This document shows, in pieces, positions 1 to 6,676 of a stretch of 27,151 bases of DNA (the stretch's first letter is position 1; each line of letters starts with the position of its first letter). Location of the stretch: the NCBI GenBank assembly GCA_046582495.1, contig JAYGEG010000186.1:1-27151 (forward strand), written 5' to 3'. Below the pieces are notes generated by a model. It was not told the origin of the DNA. It did no database searches and saw only the letters and a program-made list of their open reading frames with translations. The position numbers and the translations under genes are program-made. This DNA is from TMED23 sp913054205. GTDB taxonomy: Bacteria > Pseudomonadota > Alphaproteobacteria > Rhodospirillales > UBA2165.

Positions 1-1
1 C

Positions 2-160
2 GATTATCACCGGGCAGCGTTGGAAGGCGAGCTTACCGTAAAGGCGAAAGTCATAAAGATAGGGCGTACTTTCTCGACAGCCGAAGCTTACGTGTATGAT
101 TCTGATGGGAAACTTTTGGCCAGTGGGCGAGGGGTTTATCACTCGCCGTCCGCAGCTTAA
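2..160 (+). CDS. Hotdog-fold thioesterase, PaaI-like (3' end only)
   Basis: The first 53 codons of the window are open and end at TAA 158-160. The translated piece has the late beta-strand pattern of PaaI/acyl-CoA thioesterases: LTVKAKVIKIGRTFSTAEAYV, then YDSDGKLLASGRGVYH near the end. In that family (established knowledge) the protein hydrolyses acyl- or aryl-CoA thioesters in the cytoplasm as a hotdog-fold multimer; the catalytic residues lie in the missing N-terminal part, so activity and substrate cannot be judged. It ends 37 bases before an MDR oxidoreductase on the same strand, so the two are likely co-transcribed. The family call rests on a short C-terminal segment only. Confidence 0.7.
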   Translation, partial: DYHRAALEGELTVKAKVIKIGRTFSTAEAYVYDSDGKLLASGRGVYHSPSAA

Positions 161-197
161 CGAAGGTATTTTTGACCAGAAATACTAAGGAGACACC

Positions 198-1205
198 ATG
201 AAAGCAGTCGTCTTGTACGAACACGGGGATATGGACAAACTCGTTTATGAAACGGATTATCCGGACCCCGTTTGCGGCCCTAGCGACGTTGTTGTTCGGG
301 TAAAAGCCACGTCATTGAATTACCACGATATGTTTACCAGGAACGGCATGCCGGGAGTAAAGCTCGAATTGCCGAGGATTTGTGGGCTCGATGTTGCCGG
401 TGAAATTGTTGAAATTGGCGCTGATGTAAAAGACTGGGCGATTGGTGATGCTGTTCTGATTGATCCCCGAAATCGTGTTGAAGGCGGTCTGGTTGGTGAG
501 ACCATTGATGGCGGCTTGGCAGAATATTGCCGCGCGCCGGATCATCAGCTGGTTAAAATTCCAGCGGGCGTCTCCTACGACCAGGCGGCCAGTTTGCCGG
601 TTGCCTATGGTACCGCACATCGAATGATGATAACGCGCGGTGAAATTAACGCTGACGACAAAGTGCTCATTTTAGGAGCGAGTGGCGGCGTTGGTACAGG
701 CGCAGTCTTGTTGGCTAAAATATTGGGCGCTGAAGTCGTTGCCTGTGCAAGTTCCCCTGAGAAACTTCAAGCCCTGACCGATATGGGCGCAGATCATGTT
801 ATCGATTACAAAGAAAAAGATTTTGTCAAAGAAATCTGGGCGCTCTACGACAAACCTCACCGCCGCGAATACGCCGGCGGCGTCACTTGCGTGGTGAATT
901 TCACTGGCGGCGATACGTGGGTTAAGGGCATGAAGTGTCTCCGGCGCGGCGGTAAAATGCTGACCTGCGGTGCGACAGCAGGCTATGATCCTGCGACCGA
1001 TCTGCGCTACGTTTGGAGTTTTGAATTTGATATTCGCGGCTCCAATAGTTGGGAGCCGGAGGATTTAACCAGCCTGCTAGATCTCATCAGTGACGGAAAA
1101 ATGGAAGTGCCGATTGCCGGAACTTACCCGCTAACCGAGGCCAAAGAAGCATTGCGACTGATTGAAGATCGAGAAGTTATTGGAAAGGTGATTGTTGCCC
1201 CATAA
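198..1205 (+). CDS. MDR-family NAD(P)H:quinone-type oxidoreductase
   Basis: A 335-residue medium-chain dehydrogenase/reductase, normal length for the quinone oxidoreductase branch. An N-terminal GroES-like domain (about 1-120) carries GLDVAGEIVEIG, and the nucleotide-binding Rossmann domain has the glycine motif LGASGGVGTGAV near residues 158-170, followed by ACASSPEKL and MGADHVIDY. The cysteine lobe that holds structural zinc in alcohol dehydrogenases is absent between residues 90 and 115, so this is probably a zinc-independent enzyme reducing quinones or enoyl-type double bonds with NADPH (inference). ATG 198 has an AAGGAG ribosome site at 187-192. Its 3' end overlaps the next gene by 14 bases, and a thioesterase precedes it, which suggests a small acyl-CoA or aromatic-degradation operon. 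The exact substrate cannot be read from sequence. Confidence 0.88.
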   Translation: MKAVVLYEHGDMDKLVYETDYPDPVCGPSDVVVRVKATSLNYHDMFTRNGMPGVKLELPRICGLDVAGEIVEIGADVKDWAIGDAVLIDPRNRVEGGLVGETIDGGLAEYCRAPDHQLVKIPAGVSYDQAASLPVAYGTAHRMMITRGEINADDKVLILGASGGVGTGAVLLAKILGAEVVACASSPEKLQALTDMGADHVIDYKEKDFVKEIWALYDKPHRREYAGGVTCVVNFTGGDTWVKGMKCLRRGGKMLTCGATAGYDPATDLRYVWSFEFDIRGSNSWEPEDLTSLLDLISDGKMEVPIAGTYPLTEAKEALRLIEDREVIGKVIVAP

Positions 1206-2097
1206 TTTTAAACAAATACCTGATGCCGGCGAAATATTTCTCGATCATGTCGGCTGGTACGTGGCGAACCTGGACGAGGTCGTAGATTGTTTCTCTCGTT
1301 TGGGTTTCGTCGTCACACCTGTCTCAGTTCATGGCGACCGTGATCCCAATACCGGTGACATTATACCGCAGGGCTCAGCCAATCGATTGGTCATGCTGGG
1401 GTCCGGGTATCTCGAATTTCTGACCCCGGTAGACGGCATCGATTCACCAGTCAGCCGCCATTTGCAAGACCGAATGAACAAATATCCAGGTGTCCATCTG
1501 GTTGCCTTCGCGGTCGAAGATGCCGAGGCTGAAGCGGTTCGAATGCTCGGCGAAGGCATTGACTTACAGCCGACTGTGAATTTGCGGCGGCGGATAGAAG
1601 CTGAAGACGGGTCTGATGCCGAGGTTGCTTTTACCGTTGTCCGGGCCCGTTTTGATTTGTATCCGGAAGGCCGCGTGCAAACGCTCACCCATCACACCCC
1701 CGAGCATGTTTGGCAAGATCGCTATATCGCTAGCGACAACGGTATTTTTGGCTTGGATGAAATTATCTACGCCGTCGAGGATCCATCAGATAGTGCGATA
1801 AGGTTTTCTGAATTTACCGGGCGGCCTCACACCAAATCTCAATTGGGCACACATATTGAGCTTGATCGTGGAAAGCTCACCTTTGCCAATCCGCAAAAAT
1901 GTGCCGAAGCACTGAGTATTGCGGTGCCGAGCTATTTACCTGCTATTGCCGCGATTGGTTTATTGACGCGGGATATTGTGTCGACCGCGCAGTATTTGGC
2001 TGATCAGAAAATTGAATTCACCAATCTTGATGATAATTATTTGAAGATTGAACCCGAAGATTCTTTAGGCACAACGCTCATCATTACGGCTGCATAA
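1192..2097 (+). CDS. VOC-superfamily glyoxalase-like protein
   Basis: A 301-residue protein that opens with FLDHVGWYVANLDEVVDCFSRLGF, typical of glyoxalase-like (Glyoxalase_3 type) VOC domains, with SANRLVMLGSGYLEFLTPV around residues 60-80 as the second half-module. A second, weaker module follows from about residue 180 (LDEIIYAVEDPSDSAIRF). These folds usually bind a metal in paired beta-alpha-beta-beta-beta units and act as lyases, isomerases or dioxygenases; the substrate is unknown here. The conserved domain begins almost at once, so the start must lie near 1192-1195, where only TTG codons are available. That start lies inside the last codons of the upstream oxidoreductase (14-base overlap), which indicates translational coupling. 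Confidence 0.8.
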   Translation: MLPHNFKQIPDAGEIFLDHVGWYVANLDEVVDCFSRLGFVVTPVSVHGDRDPNTGDIIPQGSANRLVMLGSGYLEFLTPVDGIDSPVSRHLQDRMNKYPGVHLVAFAVEDAEAEAVRMLGEGIDLQPTVNLRRRIEAEDGSDAEVAFTVVRARFDLYPEGRVQTLTHHTPEHVWQDRYIASDNGIFGLDEIIYAVEDPSDSAIRFSEFTGRPHTKSQLGTHIELDRGKLTFANPQKCAEALSIAVPSYLPAIAAIGLLTRDIVSTAQYLADQKIEFTNLDDNYLKIEPEDSLGTTLIITAA

Positions 2098-2127
2098 CTA
2101 CTCAGCTATTAGGGGGGCAGCCCGCCG

Positions 2128-2277
2128 ATGGCGAATATTGATTTGAATAACGCGCCGACTTTTAATGCTTTTCGAATACTGCGGGCACAACACACGAACA
2201 GTTTCATGTGCGTTTGCTGTCGAACCGCGGGCCGGCGCAAGAAGTACTGGCTTTATGGCTCAACAAGTTTTCGGTAA
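2128..2277 (+). pseudogene. Short ORF, possible gene remnant
   Basis: ATG 2128 follows a strong purine-rich site (AGGGGGG at 2111-2117) and opens a 49-codon frame starting MANIDLNNAPTFNAF. The frame ends at TAA 2275-2277 in poor-looking sequence rich in Cys and Arg. The neighbouring frame over 2180-2260 reads EQFHVRLLSNRGPAQEVLAL, which looks more protein-like. One indel near 2165-2190 would join the two. The 3' end runs into the tail of the opposing DUF2189 gene. I do not recognise the product. It may be a decayed gene, or an intact short peptide of no known family. Confidence 0.25.
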
Positions 2278-2986
2278 AGATGCCACGTTGCATGGCCCAA
2301 TATCGGTAGGACAACTGCAAGGCCGATCAAAAAGAGCATTGCACCGGCAGCCAGCAATACCACAACAATTAGTCCCCATATAGCCATAGTAAAAGAATTG
2401 GCGGATACTGCATTGATCGAAGTACTGGCCGCCGTTAAGGCCGTTACTGGTTTGTCCAGAGCCAACGGAAAGCCGACCACTGAAATCGCCAGCGCCACGA
2501 CGGCAAATATGAATCCAACACCCGTACCATAAAATATCAGCGCACCGCCCCTTCGGGTTGTGATCAACTGGTTCGCAAAGTCTGAGATCGAATCCGGTGG
2601 ATCTGCGCCGAACAGGCCAAAGTAGATAAATTAGGCAGCAAACAGCCAGACGACATAAAGCAGCACCATCGCCAACGAAAGTGCAGCGATAGAAGCGAAT
2701 GAGGAGGAGTGGACAAAATCGAAGGCTAAGCGCCAGGTGACGTCGAGCCCGCGTTCGCGACGTCGGCTCATTTCAAAAAGACCAACCGAGACTACGGGGC
2801 CGAGAAGGGTGAAACCCGCCACCAATGGAAAGGCAAGATGCAGCATATTTTCGCCAACCAAAAATAGAGTCAATAGCAGGGCGAACAGCGGATAGGTAAC
2901 AATTAAGAACGGGACATGGCTTGGTTTGGCCTGAAAATCGTCGAAGCCTTCCTTCAACGCCTGAGATCAGCGTTGAGCCACTCCAA
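2253..2986 (-). pseudogene. DUF2189 integral membrane protein, broken by frameshift and stop
   Basis: Read on the minus strand the pieces give a DUF2189-type protein: NQLEWLNADLR, then ALKEGFDDFQAKPSHVPFL, LVAGFTLLGPVVSVGLFEMS with RRRERG, and at the end the family signature LPILGHATWHLYRKLVEP. It would have about six membrane segments and an unknown role. Two lesions interrupt it. Near 2958-2964 the reading frame changes by one base (an AGG CGT TGA path against the continuing GCG TTG AAG path). At 2631-2633 a TAA lies in frame between WLFAA and FIYFGLFGADPP; translation after the TAA continues in the same frame to the natural end. The start is uncertain; a TTG at 2986 is the only nearby candidate. 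It lies 31 bases downstream of the methionine-synthase-like gene on the same strand. Confidence 0.75.
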
Positions 2987-3017
2987 CTGGTTGAACGCAG
3001 GTAGCCTTATTATATTT

Positions 3018-4130
3018 TTAAGCGCTGCCCCAAATTTCTTCGGCGATTTCGACGACAAGCGCCAATTTACGCCATTGATCGTCTTCGCTGATTTTATTGC
3101 CGACGACCATGCTGGCGAATCCGCATTGCGGGCTGAGGCATAAGTTCTCGATCGGGATATATTTGCTCGCCTCTTCGACCCGGCGCTTGATATCGTCTTT
3201 GGTCTCAAGCTCGGAAAGCTTCGAGGAAACCAGACCAAGCACGATCATCTTATCTCGAGGCGCATATCGTAAGGGTTCAAAGCCACCGGCACGATCAGTA
3301 TCCCATTCCATGAAAAAGCCATCAACCGGGAGGCCGGCAAACATAGTTTCAGCGACCGGCTCATATCCGCCCTCGGCAATCCATGCACTGGCAAAATTGC
3401 CGCGGCACATATGCACGGTGACCGACATGTTTTCCGGGCGGTCCCGCAACGCCTGTTCGATCCCTTTGGCATAGGTGGCGATCAGATTATCAGCATCTTC
3501 GCCCCTATCTGTCATTTGAGCGCGAACTTTAGGATCGCACAGCATCGCGAATGTGGTGTCATCCAATTGCAGGTAGGTGCAGCCTGCGTCGGCTAAATGC
3601 CTGACTTCATCGCGGTAGGCCTGGCACAAATCCTCCCAAAATCCTTCCAAATCAGGATAAATGTCTTTGTCGATGAGGTCGCGGCCGCCGCGGTGGTAGG
3701 CGAGGCTCGGAGAAGGGATGCAAAACTTTGGCGTTACCTTGGTGGTCGCTTTTAAATATTTGAAATGATCCAGCATTATGCCATTGGGATTGCTGATCTT
3801 ACTTTTTACCTCGAGCGAATTGATGTTATGGCCATCTTTAAAGGTCGGACCCTGAGGGGCGGCTGTTTGTTCAATTCCTTCGAGTCCGCACAAAAAGTCA
3901 TAGTGCCAAGACGTGCGCCGAAATTCACCGTCGGTCACCAACTGTAGCCCGGTATCTTCTTGTTTTGCGACGATATGATTGATGCACTCATCCTCAATTG
4001 CACGGCGCTCATCTTCCGAGCTATTACCGTCAGCAAATTTCGCCCGCGCCTCGTGCAATTGCTGAGGCCGCAAAAGACTGCCGACATGATCAGCGCGAAA
4101 GGGTGGTTTTGAGGCGTCTTGGTATGTCAT
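3018..4130 (-). CDS. Cobalamin-independent methionine synthase-like protein (MetE C-terminal family)
   Basis: A 370-residue single-barrel relative of the MetE catalytic domain (COG0620, YxjG/YxjH-like). The start FRADHVGSLLRPQ is typical. The zinc ligands known from MetE have visible counterparts: H240 and C242 in VHMCRGN, E275 in FFMEWDTDR and C336 in CLSPQCGFAS; QLDDT at 188-192 is also conserved. The family transfers methyl groups to a thiol such as homocysteine. This short form lacks the N-terminal folate-binding half of MetE, so the methyl donor may differ (inference). ATG at 4130 has AGGGGGA seven bases upstream on the minus strand. The gene is intact although its neighbours on both sides are broken. 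A 22-bp near-palindrome lies about 75-95 bases upstream of the start. Confidence 0.85.
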   Translation of the reverse strand: MTYQDASKPPFRADHVGSLLRPQQLHEARAKFADGNSSEDERRAIEDECINHIVAKQEDTGLQLVTDGEFRRTSWHYDFLCGLEGIEQTAAPQGPTFKDGHNINSLEVKSKISNPNGIMLDHFKYLKATTKVTPKFCIPSPSLAYHRGGRDLIDKDIYPDLEGFWEDLCQAYRDEVRHLADAGCTYLQLDDTTFAMLCDPKVRAQMTDRGEDADNLIATYAKGIEQALRDRPENMSVTVHMCRGNFASAWIAEGGYEPVAETMFAGLPVDGFFMEWDTDRAGGFEPLRYAPRDKMIVLGLVSSKLSELETKDDIKRRVEEASKYIPIENLCLSPQCGFASMVVGNKISEDDQWRKLALVVEIAEEIWGSA

Positions 4131-4204
4131 AGAGCGTCCCCCTAAAAAATATTCGAAATTAGTTCAGCACTACAAGACCGTGTTCGTCAATGGCGGAGGA
4201 CGTA

Positions 4205-4226
4205 AATCAATAACGCGTTACTGATT
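4205..4226. promoter_or_regulatory. 22-bp near-perfect palindrome, candidate operator
   Basis: The two 11-base arms centred between 4215 and 4216 pair at ten of eleven positions (only 4210/4221 mismatch), around the core TAACGCGTTA. It overlaps the stop codon of the YkgJ-type gene and lies upstream of the minus-strand methionine-synthase-like gene, about 75-96 bases before its ATG. Having no spacer, it is poorly suited to an RNA hairpin and no T-run follows, so a dimeric regulator site is more likely than a terminator. This is inference from symmetry alone. Confidence 0.35.
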
Positions 4227-4975
4227 GATCACGCGGTTCAGCTCTTTAGCGTATTCTGTATAGTGTTTGTGGTATTTGCTAAGTGTAGGAACGCCTGATG
4301 TCTTGCCGATAAATTCTTCGACAATTGGACTTTGCCGAGCAGCAAAGTCTGCAACATCAACTTCCGGCAGATGTGGCAGCAGGGAAAAAAAGCTGACGAC
4401 AACCTGACCGCCCCCTTTCTTTTTGGCTACTTTGTTTAATTCCTTCATCAGCGTCGGCACGCTCGACAGCAGCCAATCTGCGTAGCGCCGGAGCGTGTCT
4501 ACCTGGCCGAGCAAATCCTTGAACTCAGTGTCAAAATCCTCACGCTCGAGAATTTTGTTATCTCTATAGACAACAGGAGCATCTTCAGTGATATCGCACT
4601 CCCAGTTCTCTCGTGGCATGAGGAGTTCAGCTTGGTGTTTTTCGTCGCGATAAGGCGAAAACGGCATCGTTCGGCAGCGTGATGGTTTTTCCGTGTGTAT
4701 CCGACAGCTATTGTCATCAGCCAATTCCGGGCAGGGCAAAGAAGGTGGGATATACGCAGTAGGCGTTATACGAACACCAATTTCCTTTTTTTGGAAAGTC
4801 GGATCATTGAGCCCAGACGCGAGGTATGATCAAAAAATCTATTTCCGGGGCCAAATGGTGTCCAGATGATTGCAAGAGGAAAACGACTGGCATGGGTCAA
4901 GGCATCTTTAATCGTCAATGGTACCTGTCCAAAACAACATTTCCCGCAAATTGTGCATTCAAAGTTATATTCAAT
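4218..4975 (-). pseudogene. YkgJ-family Fe/Zn cysteine-cluster protein, frameshifted
   Basis: The minus strand encodes FECTICGKCCFG near 4950, and after a frame change CPELADDNSCRIHTEKPSRC with RTMPF following. Together these give the C-x2-C-x2-CC ... C ... C ... C pattern of YkgJ/COG0727 proteins, which bind a metal through cysteines; their function is poorly known. The first frame runs to a stop at about 4766; the second covers 4218 to about 4793. They meet at a run of seven T on the plus strand (4786-4792, seven A in the mRNA). One extra A, or a -1 slip, would join SKK to EIGVRITP and restore one protein of about 250 residues. No ATG, GTG or TTG starts the first frame: directly after the YchJ stop codon (4976-4978) it reads ATT GAA TAT AAC TTT GAA TGC, so an ATT start or a lost start must be assumed. 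Confidence 0.7.
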
Positions 4976-5429
4976 TTAGGCACCGCAGCATTTTTTATAT
5001 TTCTTGCCAGAGCCGCAGGGGCAGGGATCATTGCGGCCGATCTTTTCCACCAAACGGGGGTTTGATCGCGGGTTCATTTTTCCATCGGCATAAACCCATT
5101 TTCCATCTTCTTTTCTAAAATTCGAAAGCTCGTGATGGGTGAAGTTTTCATCTCCTCGGACAAAATGCGAGACAAACTCGACCGTGCCAATTTGATCATC
5201 GATCCTGCCGTCAATGGCTTCGCGGATTTCCAGTCCCTTCCATTCGGAATCATTGATCACGCTTTGAGCCGCAGAGCGGTTGAATTTTTTACGGATTTCT
5301 GAGGCGTGTGTATTTTCGATGTGATCCAGATTCTTAAGCGTGAAGGCTGTATACCTCGATCGCACCGTCAATGATAGGCCCACAGCATTTGTCGAACGCA
5401 CTATTTGAGCCACACGGGCAATCGGTCAT
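4976..5429 (-). pseudogene. ychJ: YchJ-family SEC-C protein with internal deletion
   Basis: The ATG at 5429 (minus strand, AGGA site seven bases before) starts MTDCPCGSNSAFDKCCGPIIDG, the N-terminal SEC-C metal-binding motif of YchJ/UPF0225 proteins. A different frame then gives RSRYTAFTLKNLDH, the NTF2-like middle domain with GTVEFVSHFV and H-H-E-x-S, and the C-terminal SEC-C motif GRNDPCPCGSGKKYKKCCG. In the family about ten residues (ending in LM) separate the first SEC-C motif from RSRY; here they are missing and the frame shifts at 5363-5367, consistent with loss of about 28-31 bases. Both SEC-C motifs are intact, so decay looks recent, or this is an assembly collapse. In the first frame translation would end at HA* some ten codons past the junction. 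The YkgJ-type gene follows at once on the same strand. Confidence 0.75.
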
Positions 5430-5555
5430 GAGGTATTCCTATTTTTGCATCAATCCATTGTTTCACTAAATTATAGCGAACTCGGCAAGCTAAATCAGCT
5501 TTGAGGTAAGTCAGTCTGGTCATTTCTGTCTTTGATCTGTTATAAAATCCCGATA

Positions 5556-6518
5556 ATGGCCTCATCTTCTTCCAAACATGTTGTATACGCGGCGCTCGGT
5601 GGCAATTTTTTGATCGCGATTACTAAGTTTTTCGCCTCCTTCATGACCGGCAGTTCGGCAATGCTCAGTGAAGCAGTTCACTCGATGGTCGATACCGGCA
5701 ATCAAGGCTTGCTATTGTATGGCATCCGGCAATCGAACAAGCCAGCGGATGAGAAGCACCCGTTTGGATATGGCATGGAGCTCTATTTTTGGACCTTTGT
5801 CGTCGCCATATTGATTTTTGGCTTGGGGGCAGGGGTCTCGATCTTCGAAGGAATTAAAAAAGTTCAGCATCCAGAGGTGGTTGTGGATGCGTATGTTAAC
5901 TATATTGTCCTTGGGGTTGCCATGGTATTTGAAGCCGGCGCTTGGTTTGTTGCTTACCGCGAATTCAAAGGCAGTCAAGGCAATCGGAGCTTTTTGCAAT
6001 CCGTCCGCGAAAGTAAAGATCCGACGGTTTTTACTGTATTATTCGAAGATAGCGCGGCAATGCTGGGTCTTATCGTTGCTTTTGGCGGTATTTGGCTCGG
6101 TGAATATCTCGAAATGCCGATACTGGATGGCGTCGCCTCGATTGTTATTGGGGTGATTTTAGCTGTCACTGCGGCTTTGCTGGCCTTTGAAAGCAAAGGA
6201 TTGCTCTTAGGCGAAGGCGCGGACCGAGAGGTTGTCAGCTCGATTCATGGCATTGTTAGGCAAGAAGCCGGCATAATTGCGATAAACGAGGTGCTGACCA
6301 TGCATATGGGACCTGAAGATATACTCTTGAATCTGAGCATCGACTTTGCAGATAATTTGAGTTCTCGGGAGGTGGAAGCGACGATTTCAGCCTTGGAGAC
6401 AAAAATTAAATCCGAGTATCCCCATATTCAGCGTATTTTTATCGAAGCGCAGAGCATTGCCGGCCATTATCAGGACCTAACAAATACCAACCACCAAAAT
6501 GACGCGGAAACAAAATAG
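5556..6518 (+). CDS. Cation diffusion facilitator transporter (ZnT9/SLC30A9-like)
   Basis: A 320-residue CDF transporter starting MASSSSKHVVYAALGGNFLIA. Six membrane segments are expected over about residues 10-220, with the metal-site motif H42-x3-D46 in SEAVHSMVDTGN and the second motif E164-D165 in TVLFEDSAAMLG. The phrase HPFGYGMELYFW and the ED rather than HxxxD second motif match the SLC30A9-like bacterial branch. The cytoplasmic C-terminal domain (about 225-310, MGPEDILLNLSIDF ... HIQRIFIEAQ) is complete. The family exports Zn2+, Mn2+ or similar ions in exchange for protons; the ion here is not determined. ATG 5556 is preferred over an in-frame TTG at 5532, because homology begins after it. 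The stop at 6516-6518 directly abuts a tandem repeat. Confidence 0.92.
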   Translation: MASSSSKHVVYAALGGNFLIAITKFFASFMTGSSAMLSEAVHSMVDTGNQGLLLYGIRQSNKPADEKHPFGYGMELYFWTFVVAILIFGLGAGVSIFEGIKKVQHPEVVVDAYVNYIVLGVAMVFEAGAWFVAYREFKGSQGNRSFLQSVRESKDPTVFTVLFEDSAAMLGLIVAFGGIWLGEYLEMPILDGVASIVIGVILAVTAALLAFESKGLLLGEGADREVVSSIHGIVRQEAGIIAINEVLTMHMGPEDILLNLSIDFADNLSSREVEATISALETKIKSEYPHIQRIFIEAQSIAGHYQDLTNTNHQNDAETK

Positions 6519-6584
6519 CAACACTAAATCATATGTTACTCAACACTAAATCATATGTTACTCAACGCTAAATCATATGTTACT
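6519..6584. repeat. Three tandem 22-nt repeats
   Basis: Three head-to-tail copies occupy 6519-6540, 6541-6562 and 6563-6584. Copies 1 and 2 are identical; copy 3 differs by one base (CAACACT becomes CAACGCT). Each holds the core AAATCATATGTTACT with a central CATATG palindrome. The first copy begins on the base after the CDF stop codon, and the last ends just upstream of a possible promoter for the EF-hand gene. A 22-base period places copies on about the same face of DNA, as for cooperative protein sites. There are no spacers, so this is not a CRISPR array. Confidence 0.95.
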
Positions 6585-6593
6585 AAAAAAGAG

Positions 6594-6622
6594 TTGCTTT
6601 ATTCACTCAAATCCCTTAATGC
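6594..6622 (+). promoter_or_regulatory. Possible sigma-70-type promoter for the EF-hand gene
   Basis: TTGCTT (6594-6599), a 17-base spacer, then TAATGC (6617-6622). Transcription would start near 6629, about 48 bases before the preferred ATG at 6677. The tandem repeats lie immediately upstream, where activator sites usually sit. Both hexamers are imperfect, so this is a weak call. Confidence 0.3.
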
Positions 6623-6676
6623 CCGTGCAAATGCGTGAAACTTGGCAGAATGTCAAGATTTAGTAGGAGAACCGAT

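Noticed and set aside
2165..2383. Plus-strand ORF of 72 codons
   Set aside because: It crosses the C-terminal coding part of the DUF2189 gene on the other strand, has no ribosome site and no recognisable protein pattern.
4826..5118. Plus-strand ORFs opposite ychJ and the YkgJ-type gene
   Set aside because: Their sequence mirrors the SEC-C and cysteine-cluster codons of the minus strand, where clear family motifs are read.
5541..5546. TATAAA before the CDF gene as a -10 box
   Set aside because: It lies only ten bases before the ATG and has no matching -35 box at 16-18 bases, so a promoter claim is not supported.
5532..5555. Upstream TTG start for the CDF transporter
   Set aside because: The extra residues are not conserved-looking and ATG 5556 begins a normal CDF N-terminus.
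6519..6584. CRISPR array
   Set aside because: The 22-base copies abut each other without spacers, there are only three, and no cas genes are present.
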